Shown one piece after another: positions 18,970-27,317 of a stretch of 64,000 nt of DNA. Numbering within the stretch: position 1 is the first letter of the stretch; every line of letters begins with the position of its first letter. A program made the position numbers and the translations under genes. Location of the stretch: contig NZ_CP130943.1 of NCBI RefSeq assembly GCF_030656875.1, positions 124,001-188,000 on the forward strand, written 5' to 3'. This DNA comes from Prescottella sp. R16 (lineage in GTDB: Bacteria; Actinomycetota; Actinomycetes; Mycobacteriales; Mycobacteriaceae). The notes under the pieces are model-generated. The model was not told where the DNA came from and searched no databases. It was given only the letters and a program-made list of their open reading frames with translations.

Positions 18970-19303
18970 CGCTGGTCTCCTGGTTCGTCGTGCACGGGTG
19001 GAACCTGCCCTCGCCGGTGTGATGTCCGGTCGGGGAAAATCCCTGAAGAAGCTGCAGGGGAGGATCTTCGGTCCACATCAGGTTCGAGGTATCCGAGGTG
19101 GGGTTCCCGCTCACGCGGACGGCATCGCCCCGGAACTCCTCGGGATACGGCTCCGGTGCAGGGAGAGTCCTTCCGGCAGTGTCTTCCGTCGCCGCAGATC
19201 GAGACGGCAGCTCTCCGTGTGGCAGCCCCCGTGGTCGCCGCCGTCCACTTCGGGAACGACGGCGATCCACGGTGCCGGCCGAAGTCGCTACCGGCCCGTC
19301 TCC
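18970..19303 (-). other. Gene-free leader between rpmF and the FecCD permease
   Basis: About 334 bases without a convincing gene. It may carry the promoter of the importer operon or a long read-through spacer from rpmF. Close to the permease start there is an ACCAGGAGACC box, which resembles the 3' end of cobalamin riboswitches, but the conserved core of that riboswitch is not visible. A short stretch at about 19112-19150 encodes a transposase-like peptide. Confidence 0.5.
19112..19150 (-). mobile_element. Possible IS3-family OrfA remnant (about 13 codons)
   Basis: On the minus strand one frame reads PYPEEFRGDAVRV, close to the conserved N-terminus of IS3-family OrfA transposases (family pattern xYPEEFRERAVRL). 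It has no start, no helix-turn-helix continuation and no terminal repeats that I can see. It could be chance. Confidence 0.3.
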
Positions 19304-19477
19304 TCAGCGACCGGTGGGGTCGAACACCGCGAGTTGCACGGCGCGAACCAGGCGCCTCGGAACCCGATGGGTCACGCCGTCGACGGTCACCGAAACCAGT
19401 TCCGGGGCAGTCGCTTTCCACTGGGAACGGCGGCTGCGGGTGTTCGAGCGGGATGTCCTGCGCTTGGGTACTGCCAT
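19304..19477 (-). CDS. rpmF: 50S ribosomal protein L32, zinc-independent paralog
   Basis: The product has 57 residues: [20 protein letters not shown] at the start is the L32 signature. The zinc-binding cysteines of standard L32 are absent, so it is a C-minus form expected to replace the zinc-containing copy when zinc is scarce. GAGGAG stands before the ATG. It lies 51 bases after rpmE2 on the same strand and probably shares its Zur-controlled transcript. Confidence 0.92.
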   Translation of the reverse strand: MAVPKRRTSRSNTRSRRSQWKATAPELVSVTVDGVTHRVPRRLVRAVQLAVFDPTGR

Positions 19478-19528
19478 TGTTCTTCTGCTCCTCGAGTTCT
19501 GGTGGTCCGGGGTGTCGGCGGTCCTGGG

Positions 19529-19780
19529 TCAGCGCTGTCGTTTACCGAAGCGGCGTTCGAACTTCTCCACTCGGCCCGCGGTGTCCACCACTCGGGCCGC
19601 GCCGGTCCAGAACGGGTGCGATTCGCAGGTCACGTCGACCACGACCAGGGGGTAGTTGTTTCCGTCCTCCCAGTCGATGGTCTGGGTGCTGGTCATGGTG
19701 GATCGGGTGAGGAAGGTGGATCCGGTGCTCAGGTCCTGGAACACGACCGGGTGGTAGTCGGGGTGGATTCCGGGTTTCAT
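19529..19780 (-). CDS. rpmE2: 50S ribosomal protein L31 type B
   Basis: The product has 83 residues and matches type B L31 ([32 protein letters not shown]). Type B proteins lack the CxxC zinc site. Only one cysteine is present. The ATG overlaps the stop of the CobW-like gene by four bases. The expected role is ribosome remodelling under zinc limitation. Confidence 0.93.
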   Translation of the reverse strand: MKPGIHPDYHPVVFQDLSTGSTFLTRSTMTSTQTIDWEDGNNYPLVVVDVTCESHPFWTGAARVVDTAGRVEKFERRFGKRQR

Positions 19781-21030
19781 GCGGTGTCCTCTCGATTGAT
19801 CTCGCTGAACTGTGATGCGGTGTCTTCGTTGTCGCACGGGTCCTCGTGCCACTGACCGAACGGGTCCGACCACGACGGCCACTCGTCCTCGCGGTCGAGT
19901 TCCTCGTCGGTGACCAGCGCCCATTGCAGGGCACGTTCGATGTCGGTGGGATCGGCGGCGTGGGCGAGCACCACCAGTGAGGTGTCGCGGTCGCCGAATC
20001 GGTCGTCCCAGCGCAACGCGGCCATGGCTCGACGCTCGACCGGAACGGTTTCCTGCTGCTCGGGGCTCATCGCCGCGAGCCAGCGGCCGGCTTCGGCCAC
20101 CCGCAGCCCGCCACCTGCCGACTCGAGCCACAGCACGTGTTCCGGCGAGGTGGCCGACCACACCCGTCCGCGGGCGGTGACGACGCCGTCGAGGAGCACA
20201 TCGATCGCCTCGTGCAGTCGCTGCGGGTGGAAGGGGCGGTTTGCCGTGAACTCGACGAGGGTGACACCGCAGTCCGCGGGCAGTGGCGGTTGCCCGCGCA
20301 GCAACGGGGAGTGCGCGTCGGTGATCGCGCCGCGCCGGGCTGTTGCCGGCACTCTCGCCAGCAACCGCTCGGCGTCGACCCCGGCGGCGTCGGCCACCCA
20401 GTCGATCGGGACACCGGGTGCGAGCCGGACCAGCGCGGCATGCAGCTTGGCTTGCTGCCAACCGTCTTCGGCGCGTCCCGAGACCAGCAGTGCGTCCGCG
20501 TAGTCGACCTGCCCGACGACGACCTGCGCGACGGTCCGTTCGTCGTCGTCGGCGATGACAGCTCGATCCGTCAGGGTGTCGTCGCCGGTCGCGTCGTCCA
20601 GCCAGGTGTCGGCGTCGATGCACGTGATCACGGCCTCGATTCGTACGTCCCGGGCCGCCGGCCCGTCGATCTGCCCGATCACCCCGGTGACCTCGACATG
20701 CTGGACGGCCCAGCACAGCGCCTCGGGTTCGAGGGCGCGGTCCAGGTGCAGCACGATGCGCCGCACCCAGCTGTGTGTGTGCAGTCGGCGCAGCAGCGGC
20801 AGGAGGTCCTCGCGCAACGTGCACGAGACGCAGCCGTGCGCGAGCTCGAGGATGCTCACCCGCGGTATGCCGTCGGCGCCGGTGACCGTTCGGTGCACCA
20901 CGCCCTCGCTCAGACGGCTCGAGTCGTGATGCACCAGCACCGTGCCCTCGCCCAGCAGGGACCGCGCGGCGGCGTCGGTGGCACTCGACCACCCCGCGAC
21001 CAGTACGAGCGGCGTCCGTTGATCACTCAC
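19777..21030 (-). CDS. CobW-like protein with degenerate P-loop (candidate Mrf homolog)
   Basis: The product is 417 residues from the GTG at 21030, just after AAAGGG. An upstream open extension runs back through the Zur-box region and is rejected. CobW/COG0523 architecture is kept, including a C-terminal domain with [13 protein letters not shown]. However, the P-loop position reads GWSSATDAA rather than GxxGxGKT, and the metal motif CxCC has become GCVSC. GTP hydrolysis is therefore unlikely. In Mycobacterium smegmatis the last gene of the zinc-free ribosomal operon encodes Mrf, which recruits the hibernation factor Mpy to ribosomes. This gene fits that description by context and length, but the identity is inferred. 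Confidence 0.78.
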   Translation of the reverse strand: MSDQRTPLVLVAGWSSATDAAARSLLGEGTVLVHHDSSRLSEGVVHRTVTGADGIPRVSILELAHGCVSCTLREDLLPLLRRLHTHSWVRRIVLHLDRALEPEALCWAVQHVEVTGVIGQIDGPAARDVRIEAVITCIDADTWLDDATGDDTLTDRAVIADDDERTVAQVVVGQVDYADALLVSGRAEDGWQQAKLHAALVRLAPGVPIDWVADAAGVDAERLLARVPATARRGAITDAHSPLLRGQPPLPADCGVTLVEFTANRPFHPQRLHEAIDVLLDGVVTARGRVWSATSPEHVLWLESAGGGLRVAEAGRWLAAMSPEQQETVPVERRAMAALRWDDRFGDRDTSLVVLAHAADPTDIERALQWALVTDEELDREDEWPSWSDPFGQWHEDPCDNEDTASQFSEINREDTA

Positions 21031-21043
21031 GACCAGACCCTTT

Positions 21044-21058
21044 CGACAACGATTGTCA
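21044..21058. promoter_or_regulatory. Zur-like box, proximal to the minus-strand operon
   Basis: CGACAACGATTGTCA matches the actinobacterial Zur pattern TGAAAATGATTTTCA in its dyad core (GACAA...TTGTC). It lies 14 bases upstream of the CobW-like gene start. Confidence 0.75.
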
Positions 21059-21097
21059 TTAAGCCTCGGTGACGCTACAGTCCGAACCGGCCTTTGT

Positions 21098-21112
21098 CGA
21101 AAATGATTGTCA
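21098..21112. promoter_or_regulatory. Zur-like box, proximal to the plus-strand operon
   Basis: CGAAAATGATTGTCA differs from the known actinobacterial Zur consensus at two positions. It lies 31 bases upstream of rpmB. Both divergent operons would be repressed by zinc-loaded Zur. Confidence 0.82.
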
Positions 21113-21142
21113 TTCCAATATGGGTGACGCAGGAGGGACGCC

Positions 21143-21379
21143 ATGTCTGCGCACTGCCAGGTGACCGGGCGCAAGCCGGGGTTCGGTAAGTCCGTGTCGC
21201 ACTCACACAGACGCACCAGCCGGCGATGGGACCCGAACATCCAGAAGAAGTCCTACTACCTGCCCAGCGAAGGGCGGCGCATCACGCTGACCGTCTCCGC
21301 GAAGGGCATCAAGACCATCGACCGGGACGGCATCGAGGCCGTGGTCGCGAAGATTCGCGCGGCAGGAGGAAAAGTCTGA
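21143..21379 (+). CDS. rpmB: 50S ribosomal protein L28, zinc-independent paralog
   Basis: The product has 78 residues and the L28 core [17 protein letters not shown]. The first zinc pair is reduced to a single cysteine (AHCQVTGR) and the second pair is missing, so it is a C-minus form. GCAGGAGGGA precedes the ATG. It is the first gene of the plus-strand operon, directly behind a Zur-like box. Confidence 0.93.
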   Translation: MSAHCQVTGRKPGFGKSVSHSHRRTSRRWDPNIQKKSYYLPSEGRRITLTVSAKGIKTIDRDGIEAVVAKIRAAGGKV

Positions 21380-21543
21380 TGGCACGCAACGAGATCCGTC
21401 CGATCGTCAAGCTCGCGTCCACCGCGGGCACCGGGTACACCTACGTGACCCGCAAGAATCGCCGCAACGACCCCGACCGCCTGGTGCTCCGCAAGTACGA
21501 CCCGGTCGTCCGCAAGCACGTCGATTTCCGGGAAGAGCGCTAG
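21379..21543 (+). CDS. rpmG: 50S ribosomal protein L33, zinc-independent paralog
   Basis: The product has 54 residues ([20 protein letters not shown]) with [20 protein letters not shown] typical of L33. It has no cysteine, unlike zinc-ribbon L33. The ATG shares one base with the rpmB stop. GGCAGGAGGA upstream serves as ribosome site inside rpmB. Confidence 0.93.
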   Translation: MARNEIRPIVKLASTAGTGYTYVTRKNRRNDPDRLVLRKYDPVVRKHVDFREER

Positions 21544-21545
21544 AG

Positions 21546-21851
21546 ATGGCCAAGAAGTCCAAGATCGCCAAGAACGAGCAGCGGAAAGCCGTCGTCGCTC
21601 GATACGCCTCCCGGAGAGCCGAACTGAAGGAGGCCATCCGCTCGCCCGCGACCTCCCCCGAGGATCGTGCAACTGCCCGAGCAGAACTGCAGCGTCAGCC
21701 ACGCGACGCCAGTCCGGTACGGATCCGAAACCGTGATGCCGCGGACGGACGCCCGCGTGGGCACCTACGGAAGTTCGGACTGTCCCGCGTGCGCGTTCGA
21801 GAGATGGCCCACCGCGGGGAACTGCCCGGTGTCCGCAAGTCCAGCTGGTAA
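21546..21851 (+). CDS. rpsN: 30S ribosomal protein S14, zinc-independent paralog
   Basis: The product has 101 residues, the long cysteine-free S14 type. [20 protein letters not shown] is the N-terminus and [20 protein letters not shown] is the conserved C-terminal block. It follows rpmG after two bases. It would replace the zinc-finger S14 of about 61 residues under zinc limitation. Confidence 0.94.
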   Translation: MAKKSKIAKNEQRKAVVARYASRRAELKEAIRSPATSPEDRATARAELQRQPRDASPVRIRNRDAADGRPRGHLRKFGLSRVRVREMAHRGELPGVRKSSW

Positions 21852-21871
21852 ACCGAGCCCGAAAGGCACCC

Positions 21872-22138
21872 ATGGCAGACAAGAGAGCCCCGTCGAAAAA
21901 GCCTCGCCGCGTTGAAGAAACGGGACGCAAGCCCAAGAAGAACCCGCTCCTCGCGGCGGAGGTCACCGACGTCGACTACAAGGACGTCAACCTGCTCCGC
22001 ACCTTCATCTCCGACCGCGGCAAGATCCGCAGCCGCCGTGTCACCGGCCTGACCCCACAGCAGCAACGTCGGGTCGCGATCGCAGTGAGGAACGCCCGCG
22101 AGATGGCGCTGCTGCCGTTCACCGGCACGAGTCGGTAG
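21872..22138 (+). CDS. rpsR: 30S ribosomal protein S18, zinc-independent paralog
   Basis: The product has 88 residues. The S18 core is visible in [17 protein letters not shown] and [20 protein letters not shown]. No cysteine is present. It is the fourth ribosomal gene in the operon, 20 bases after rpsN. Confidence 0.93.
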   Translation: MADKRAPSKKPRRVEETGRKPKKNPLLAAEVTDVDYKDVNLLRTFISDRGKIRSRRVTGLTPQQQRRVAIAVRNAREMALLPFTGTSR

Positions 22139-22153
22139 ACAGCAGAACCCGAG

Positions 22154-22187
22154 AAGGCCGCGCACCTCCCGAGAGCTGCGCGGTCTT
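22154..22187 (+). terminator. Hairpin after rpsR
   Basis: Arms at 22154-22164 and 22177-22187 pair over 11 positions with one mismatch around a 12-base loop. It may end the ribosomal transcript or reduce read-through into the CobW GTPase gene. Confidence 0.55.
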
Positions 22188-22240
22188 CCGCCGCTCCGGG
22201 CGGATTGCACACCCACACCCCAACGAAAGTCGTACTCACG

Positions 22241-23374
22241 ATGACCTCGACGAAGCTGCCCGTCACCGTTCTGTCCGGATTCCTCGGCGCCGGCAAGACC
22301 ACCCTGCTCAACCACGTACTGGCCAACCGAGACGGCCTCCGAGTCGCGGTGATCGTCAACGACATGAGCGAGGTGAACATCGACGCAGCCCTCGTCGAAG
22401 GCCGAGGCCACCTCGACCGCACCGAGGAAAAGCTCGTCGAGCTCACCAACGGATGCATCTGCTGCACGCTGCGCGAAGACCTGATCGAGGCGGTCGCCGA
22501 CCTCGCCCGTGCCGGGCGTTTCGACCACCTCGTCATCGAATCCACCGGAATCTCCGAACCGATGCCGGTGGCCGCCACGTTCGACTGGGAGTTCGAGGAC
22601 GGATTCAGCCTCGGCAGTGTCGCCGTTCTGGACACCATGGTGACCGTGGTCGACGCGTCGACCTTCCTCGGTGAACTGGCCGAGGGACAGCGACTCCACG
22701 ACCGCGACCTCGAGGCCGGAGAGGGCGACGAACGTTACATCTCCGACCTACTGGTCGATCAGGTCGAATTCGCAGATGTCCTCCTGCTCAACAAGATCGA
22801 CCTGGTCAGCCGACAGACGGTCGGCGCCGTCGAGGCCACGCTGCGGCGACTCAACCCCACGGCCGAGCTGATCCGGACCAGTCGGGGCATCGTCGAATTG
22901 TCCGAGGTGCTCGGCACCGGGCTGTACGACCCCCAGGTAGCTGCGAATGCACCCGGCTGGGCGGAGGAACTCGCGGGCGGGCACACCCCGGAGACAGAGG
23001 AGTACGGCATCCGCAGCGTCACCTACCGGTCGGACCGGCCCTTTCACCCTGCCCGGCTCGAATCGGCACTGACCGAACTGAAGGGACTGCTGCGCAGCAA
23101 AGGCTTCTGCTGGATCGCCAGCCGGCCCGAGACAGTCGCCATCTGGTCACAGGCTGGGCCGAACCTGGTGATCGAACCAGCACAGCTGTGGATCTCGACG
23201 GAGGAAACGCCCGGACAAGAGATCGTGTTCATCGGAGTCGATATCGATGCCGACAGGCTCGAGCACACCCTCGACCGTGCGCTGCTCACCGACGCAGAAC
23301 TGGCGGCAGGAACGCGCGCCTGGAGGCTCTACGAAGACCCGCTTCCTGCCTGGGCACCCGTGCATCAGCACTGA
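22241..23374 (+). CDS. CobW/COG0523-family GTPase (putative zinc metallochaperone)
   Basis: The product has 377 residues. Walker A GAGKTT is at residues 16-21, the metal motif CICC is at 72-75, the base motif NKID is in LLLNKIDLV, and the C-terminal CobW domain has [15 protein letters not shown]. Family members move zinc or cobalt with GTP hydrolysis. Position in a Zur-controlled locus points to zinc. Unlike the CobW-like gene on the other strand, all active motifs are intact. It is 102 bases after rpsR, so it may share that transcript or have its own promoter. Confidence 0.9.
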   Translation: MTSTKLPVTVLSGFLGAGKTTLLNHVLANRDGLRVAVIVNDMSEVNIDAALVEGRGHLDRTEEKLVELTNGCICCTLREDLIEAVADLARAGRFDHLVIESTGISEPMPVAATFDWEFEDGFSLGSVAVLDTMVTVVDASTFLGELAEGQRLHDRDLEAGEGDERYISDLLVDQVEFADVLLLNKIDLVSRQTVGAVEATLRRLNPTAELIRTSRGIVELSEVLGTGLYDPQVAANAPGWAEELAGGHTPETEEYGIRSVTYRSDRPFHPARLESALTELKGLLRSKGFCWIASRPETVAIWSQAGPNLVIEPAQLWISTEETPGQEIVFIGVDIDADRLEHTLDRALLTDAELAAGTRAWRLYEDPLPAWAPVHQH

Positions 23375-23561
23375 CCACGGCCCCCGGCGAGGAACTCGCT
23401 GTACGTGTTCCGGTCGACCGTTCGCCGGCGCGGTCTCGGAGAATCGTCCGAAAGTTGGACATGTCCGGGTCTCCGGGAGATTCACGCGACGAAGTGCCTC
23501 GGCTCTGGTGGAATCAGGGTCACGTCGGTACGTGACGCACCACCCGAAGAAAGGTGCACCA

Positions 23562-25196
23562 ATGACTGTGGAATCGTCCGAGAACGAACTGCGGGTGAGT
23601 CGCCGGGAATGGTTCGGGCTCGGCGTCCTCGCCGCCGGTCTGTCGCTCATCGTCATCGACGGCACCATCGTCAACGTCTCGCTGCCGGTGATCATCGACG
23701 AGCTGGGACTGGATCTCACCGATGCTCAGTGGATCAACAGCATCTACGCGGTGGTGTTCGCCGCGCTGCTGCTCACGGCGGGCCGACTGGGCGACCGATT
23801 GGGCCGGCGGGCGCTGTTCATTGCCGGTGTCGGGGTCTTCCTCGTCGGCAGCATCATGGCGGCCGCGTCGGAGAGTTCGACGGCATTGATCGTGGCCCGC
23901 GTCGTCCAGGGCGTCGGCGGTGCGCTGGTGCTGCCGTGCACGCTCTCGACCGTCAATGCGACCTTCCGGGGCCGGGACCGGGCGATCGCGTTCGGCGTGT
24001 GGGGCGCAGTGATCTCCGGCATGGCCGCGGTCGGGCCGCTGCTCGGTGGCTGGCTCACGACATCGTTCACGTGGCCGTGGATCTTCCTCGTCAACGTTCC
24101 GATCGGCATCATCGTCATCATCGGTGCAGTCCTCACCGTCCCCGAGACGCGAGCGAAGATCACGGTGCCCGGACTCGACGTGGTGGGTCTACTGCTGAGC
24201 GCAATCGGCTTCGGCGCGTTGATCTTCGGGCTCATCGAGGGCCAGAGCCTGGGCTGGTGGAAGCCGATCGCCGACCTGAACGTGTTCGGCTTGACCTGGC
24301 CGGCGACCGCCCCGATCTCGGCGACACCTGTCGTCGCCGCAGTCGGAGTCGTCGCGCTGGCCGGGTTCGTGGTGTGGGAGCGGCACCGGGCCAGGATCGG
24401 GTACTCGGCCATCCTCGACCTCGAGCTGTTCCGGTTCCGCACCTTCAGTTGGGGCAACTGCACCGCGATGGCCGTCGCGATCGGCGAGTTCGGTCTGCTC
24501 CTGGTGCTGCCGCTGTTCCTCGTCAACGCGTACGGGCTGAGCACCCTCGGCGCCGGGTCCGTGCTCGCTGTGATGGCGCTCGGTGCCTTCGCTTCCGGTG
24601 CTGCCGCCCGCCACGTCACCGCCCGCTTCGGCGCCCCGCGCACCGTGATGATCGGTCTGGCACTCGAGGTGATCGGCGTCCTCGCGTTCGCGCTGTACCT
24701 GCGGCCGTCGTCCGACACCTGGCTGATGGCGCTGCTCCTGGCGATCTACGGCCTCGGCCTGGGACTGGCGTCGGCGCAGCTCACCGGGACGGTTCTGGTC
24801 GACATCCCGACGTCCGAGTCGGGCCAGGGGTCGGCGACGCAGAGCACCGTCCGCCAGCTCGGGTCGGCTCTCGGCACGGCGATCCTCGGCACCGTGCTCT
24901 CGCTCGGGCTCGCGCACAGTCTCACCGACCGGCTCGAGCCGGTCGCGCTGCCGCCGCAGGTGGAGACCCGACTCGTCGACAGCACCCGAGACTCGGCGGG
25001 CGGCACCATCCCGGCGATCCGCGAGCAGGGCGATCACGGGCGCCTCGGACCGACCGGCCCGGCCACCGCCGACGCCTTGTCGGACGGATTCGCCGACGCG
25101 ACCCGCTGGTCCCTGTTCGTCGCCGCAGGCTTCCTGGCCGTGGGCTTGCTCGGGGCGACGCAACTGCAACCGCGGCGCCGGGCGGAGGCGTCCTAA
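23562..25196 (+). CDS. DHA2-family MFS multidrug exporter
   Basis: The product is 544 residues from the ATG behind GAAAGG. The helix-4/5 motifs are visible: DGTIVNVSLPVI (motif D1-like), GRLGDRLGRRALF (motif A) and about fourteen hydrophobic segments. A charged loop of about 60 residues lies near the C-terminus before the last helix. It would export drugs or metabolites with proton exchange. It is transcribed alone. Its stop overlaps the converging SPW gene by four bases. Confidence 0.9.
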   Translation: MTVESSENELRVSRREWFGLGVLAAGLSLIVIDGTIVNVSLPVIIDELGLDLTDAQWINSIYAVVFAALLLTAGRLGDRLGRRALFIAGVGVFLVGSIMAAASESSTALIVARVVQGVGGALVLPCTLSTVNATFRGRDRAIAFGVWGAVISGMAAVGPLLGGWLTTSFTWPWIFLVNVPIGIIVIIGAVLTVPETRAKITVPGLDVVGLLLSAIGFGALIFGLIEGQSLGWWKPIADLNVFGLTWPATAPISATPVVAAVGVVALAGFVVWERHRARIGYSAILDLELFRFRTFSWGNCTAMAVAIGEFGLLLVLPLFLVNAYGLSTLGAGSVLAVMALGAFASGAAARHVTARFGAPRTVMIGLALEVIGVLAFALYLRPSSDTWLMALLLAIYGLGLGLASAQLTGTVLVDIPTSESGQGSATQSTVRQLGSALGTAILGTVLSLGLAHSLTDRLEPVALPPQVETRLVDSTRDSAGGTIPAIREQGDHGRLGPTGPATADALSDGFADATRWSLFVAAGFLAVGLLGATQLQPRRRAEAS

Positions 25197-25666
25197 CGCG
25201 TCGGACGGCGGTGCCGGTTCTCCTCCCAGCGGGCCATACCGAGGCTCATCGTGCCGGCGCCGAGCACGAGCGCGACGATGCCGACCGCGATGTTGGACCA
25301 GAGCACGCGTGCGGTGGTGTCGACGCCGGAGACCAGCCACGGCGATGCGATCAGCCAGATACCCAGCAGCGGGGCGACGAACGCGATGCCGTGGGTGCGG
25401 CCGTACGTGGTGGCATGGCCGACGGCGAGCAGGCTGATCGCGAGTCCGGCGAACACGTTGCACATCGTCAGTGCGGTCTGCCCGCTGAATCCGACGATCC
25501 ACGGTGACGCTGCCGCGTACAGGCCGGCGAGCACCATCAAGCCTTCGGCGAGCTGCGGGACCGGGCCTTCCCCGAACTCGTCGTAGCGGGCGCGTAGTTC
25601 GGCGATGTCGGGGTGGGTTTCCAGGGATCGGTCCGGAGTAACGGACATACCTGATGAAGTCGACAT
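25193..25666 (-). CDS. SPW-repeat membrane protein
   Basis: The product has 157 residues and four membrane segments arranged in two repeats, each with the S-P-W signature (AAASPWIVGF and LIASPWLVSG). SPW repeat proteins are common in actinobacteria and their function is unknown. GAGGAGATG upstream provides the ribosome site. Confidence 0.85.
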   Translation of the reverse strand: MSTSSGMSVTPDRSLETHPDIAELRARYDEFGEGPVPQLAEGLMVLAGLYAAASPWIVGFSGQTALTMCNVFAGLAISLLAVGHATTYGRTHGIAFVAPLLGIWLIASPWLVSGVDTTARVLWSNIAVGIVALVLGAGTMSLGMARWEENRHRRPTR

Positions 25667-25742
25667 GACGGATCATCTCCTCGGCCAAGTGCGACATCTG
25701 TGTACTTCGAGGTTAGGCCCGCGAACGGTCTCCGTACAGAGT

Positions 25743-25778
25743 CGACCGGGCGGCACCGCTGTCGGTGCCGCCCGGTCG
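25743..25778. terminator. Perfect 15-bp hairpin after mmsA
   Basis: Arms 25743-25757 and 25764-25778 are exact complements around a six-base loop. On the minus strand it follows mmsA by 20 bases and is a strong terminator candidate. Confidence 0.75.
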
Positions 25779-25798
25779 AGTGTTCGTTCGGCGGAACG

Positions 25799-27274
25799 TC
25801 AGTTGGGACGGAACCCGAAATCGGTTCCGGAGACACTGTCCCACCGCGACGTGACGTACTTGGGTCGCGTGTAGAAGCTCCAGGACGCGTTGTTCAGGCC
25901 GGTGTCACCGAACGCAGAGTCCTTCCAGCCCTGCACCGCGTACGCGGCCACCGGAACCGGGATCGCGACGTTGACGCCGATCATGCCGGCCGACGCGCGG
26001 CGCTCGAACTCGTTGGCGGCGGCCCCGTCCCGCGTGAAGATCGACGCGCCGTTGCCGTAGCGGTGGCGGCGGATCAACTCGATGCCGTCGTCGAGGGTGT
26101 CGACGCGCAGCACCACGAGGATCGGACCGAACAGTTCCTCCCGGTAGGCGGGGGAGGACGTGTCGACGTCGGCGAGGATCGTCGGACCGACGAAGTAGCC
26201 GCTCTCGAAACCGGGCACGTCCTCGGTGCTGCGGTCGACGACGGCACGGGCGCCGGCCGCGATCGCATCCTTGACGGTGGACCGGATGCGTTCCTGCGAC
26301 TGCCGGTTGACCACCGGCCCCACCTCGGTGCCCGGCGTGACGCCGGCGCCGAGCTGCACCTGTTCGGCGCGCACCTTCAGCTTCTCGAGCAGCGGCTCGG
26401 CGTCGTCACCGACGACGACCGCGACCGAGATCGCCATGCAGCGCTGACCGGCCGCACCGAAGCACGACGACGTGATCTGGTCGGCGACGACGTCCGGGTC
26501 GGCGTCCGGCATGACGATCATGTGGTTCTTGGCGCCCCCGAACGCCTGGACCCGCTTGCCGGCCGCAGCGGCCCGCGAGTACACGGCGTGCGCGACGGTG
26601 CTGGAGCCGACGAACGCGACGGCCTCGGTGTCCGGGGAGTCGATCAACCGTTCGGCGCAGTCCTGACGGCCGTGGATCACGTTGAGGACACCGTCCGGCA
26701 GCCCGGCCTCCCGGAACAGCTCCGCGATCCGCACGCACACGCCGGGGTCCTGCTCGCTGGGCTTCCACACGAACGTGTTGCCCGACGCCAACGCGACGGA
26801 CACCATCATCATGCCCATCATCGCGGGGAAGTTGAACGGGGTGATGCCGACGCACACGCCGAGCGGGTGCAGCACCGACTTGGTGTCGATGTTGGGTCCG
26901 GTCTGCAGCGAGGTACTACCGTGTGCGAGAGCCGGTCCACCACAGGCGAGTTCGACGGAGTCGGCGGCCCTGGAGATCTCACCGGCGGCATCGTCGAGGG
27001 TCTTGCCGTGCTCCTCGGTGATGAGGGCGGCGAGTTCGGACCGGTTGGCCAGCAGCAGCTCCCGGAAGCGGTAGAGCACCTGGGCGCGCTTGGACATCGG
27101 CGTCGCCGACCAGCCGTCGAACGCGGCGACGGCCGCGGCGATCGCGGCGTCCACGGTGGCGGCGTCGGCCATCGGAACGGTGGCGACCGGACGGTCGGTG
27201 GCGGGGTCGAGCACGTCGATCGTGTCGCTGCCGGTGACCGCGGCTCCGTCGATCCAATGGGAAATCGTACGCAT
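25799..27274 (-). CDS. mmsA: Methylmalonate-semialdehyde dehydrogenase (CoA-acylating)
   Basis: The product is a 491-residue aldehyde dehydrogenase that converts methylmalonate semialdehyde to propionyl-CoA, the last step of valine catabolism. FNFPAMMGMMM and the active-site segment CFGAAGQRCMAIS are diagnostic of MmsA; in place of the catalytic glutamate motif it has FGGAKNHM, also typical. It lies downstream of mmsB and a transporter on the same strand. Confidence 0.93.
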   Translation of the reverse strand: MRTISHWIDGAAVTGSDTIDVLDPATDRPVATVPMADAATVDAAIAAAVAAFDGWSATPMSKRAQVLYRFRELLLANRSELAALITEEHGKTLDDAAGEISRAADSVELACGGPALAHGSTSLQTGPNIDTKSVLHPLGVCVGITPFNFPAMMGMMMVSVALASGNTFVWKPSEQDPGVCVRIAELFREAGLPDGVLNVIHGRQDCAERLIDSPDTEAVAFVGSSTVAHAVYSRAAAAGKRVQAFGGAKNHMIVMPDADPDVVADQITSSCFGAAGQRCMAISVAVVVGDDAEPLLEKLKVRAEQVQLGAGVTPGTEVGPVVNRQSQERIRSTVKDAIAAGARAVVDRSTEDVPGFESGYFVGPTILADVDTSSPAYREELFGPILVVLRVDTLDDGIELIRRHRYGNGASIFTRDGAAANEFERRASAGMIGVNVAIPVPVAAYAVQGWKDSAFGDTGLNNASWSFYTRPKYVTSRWDSVSGTDFGFRPN

Positions 27275-27317
27275 GAGTGAACCTTTCAGTATCGGAAGGG
27301 AAGTCGGGTCCCCGATG

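Noticed and set aside
18961..19140. Cobalamin riboswitch upstream of the FecCD permease
   Set aside because: Only the terminal CCAGGAGACC box is present. The conserved core GGTG-RA and the CGCAACTGT-type block are not visible, and the box can simply be the ribosome site.
19081..19140. TPP riboswitch (CGAACCTGAT on the minus strand)
   Set aside because: The CTGAGA block and the GCGTAGGGAA end are missing, and the downstream genes are not thiamine genes.
18310..19710. 466-codon plus-strand open frame
   Set aside because: Antisense to the permease, rpmF and rpmE2, with no recognisable protein.
23519..23535. GTCACG/CGTGAC dyad before the DHA2 exporter as an operator
   Set aside because: Short, GC-type dyad common by chance at this base composition, and no regulator gene adjoins.
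25700..27280. 526-codon plus-strand open frame opposite mmsA
   Set aside because: Arg/Gly/Asp-rich antisense shadow of a clear dehydrogenase gene.
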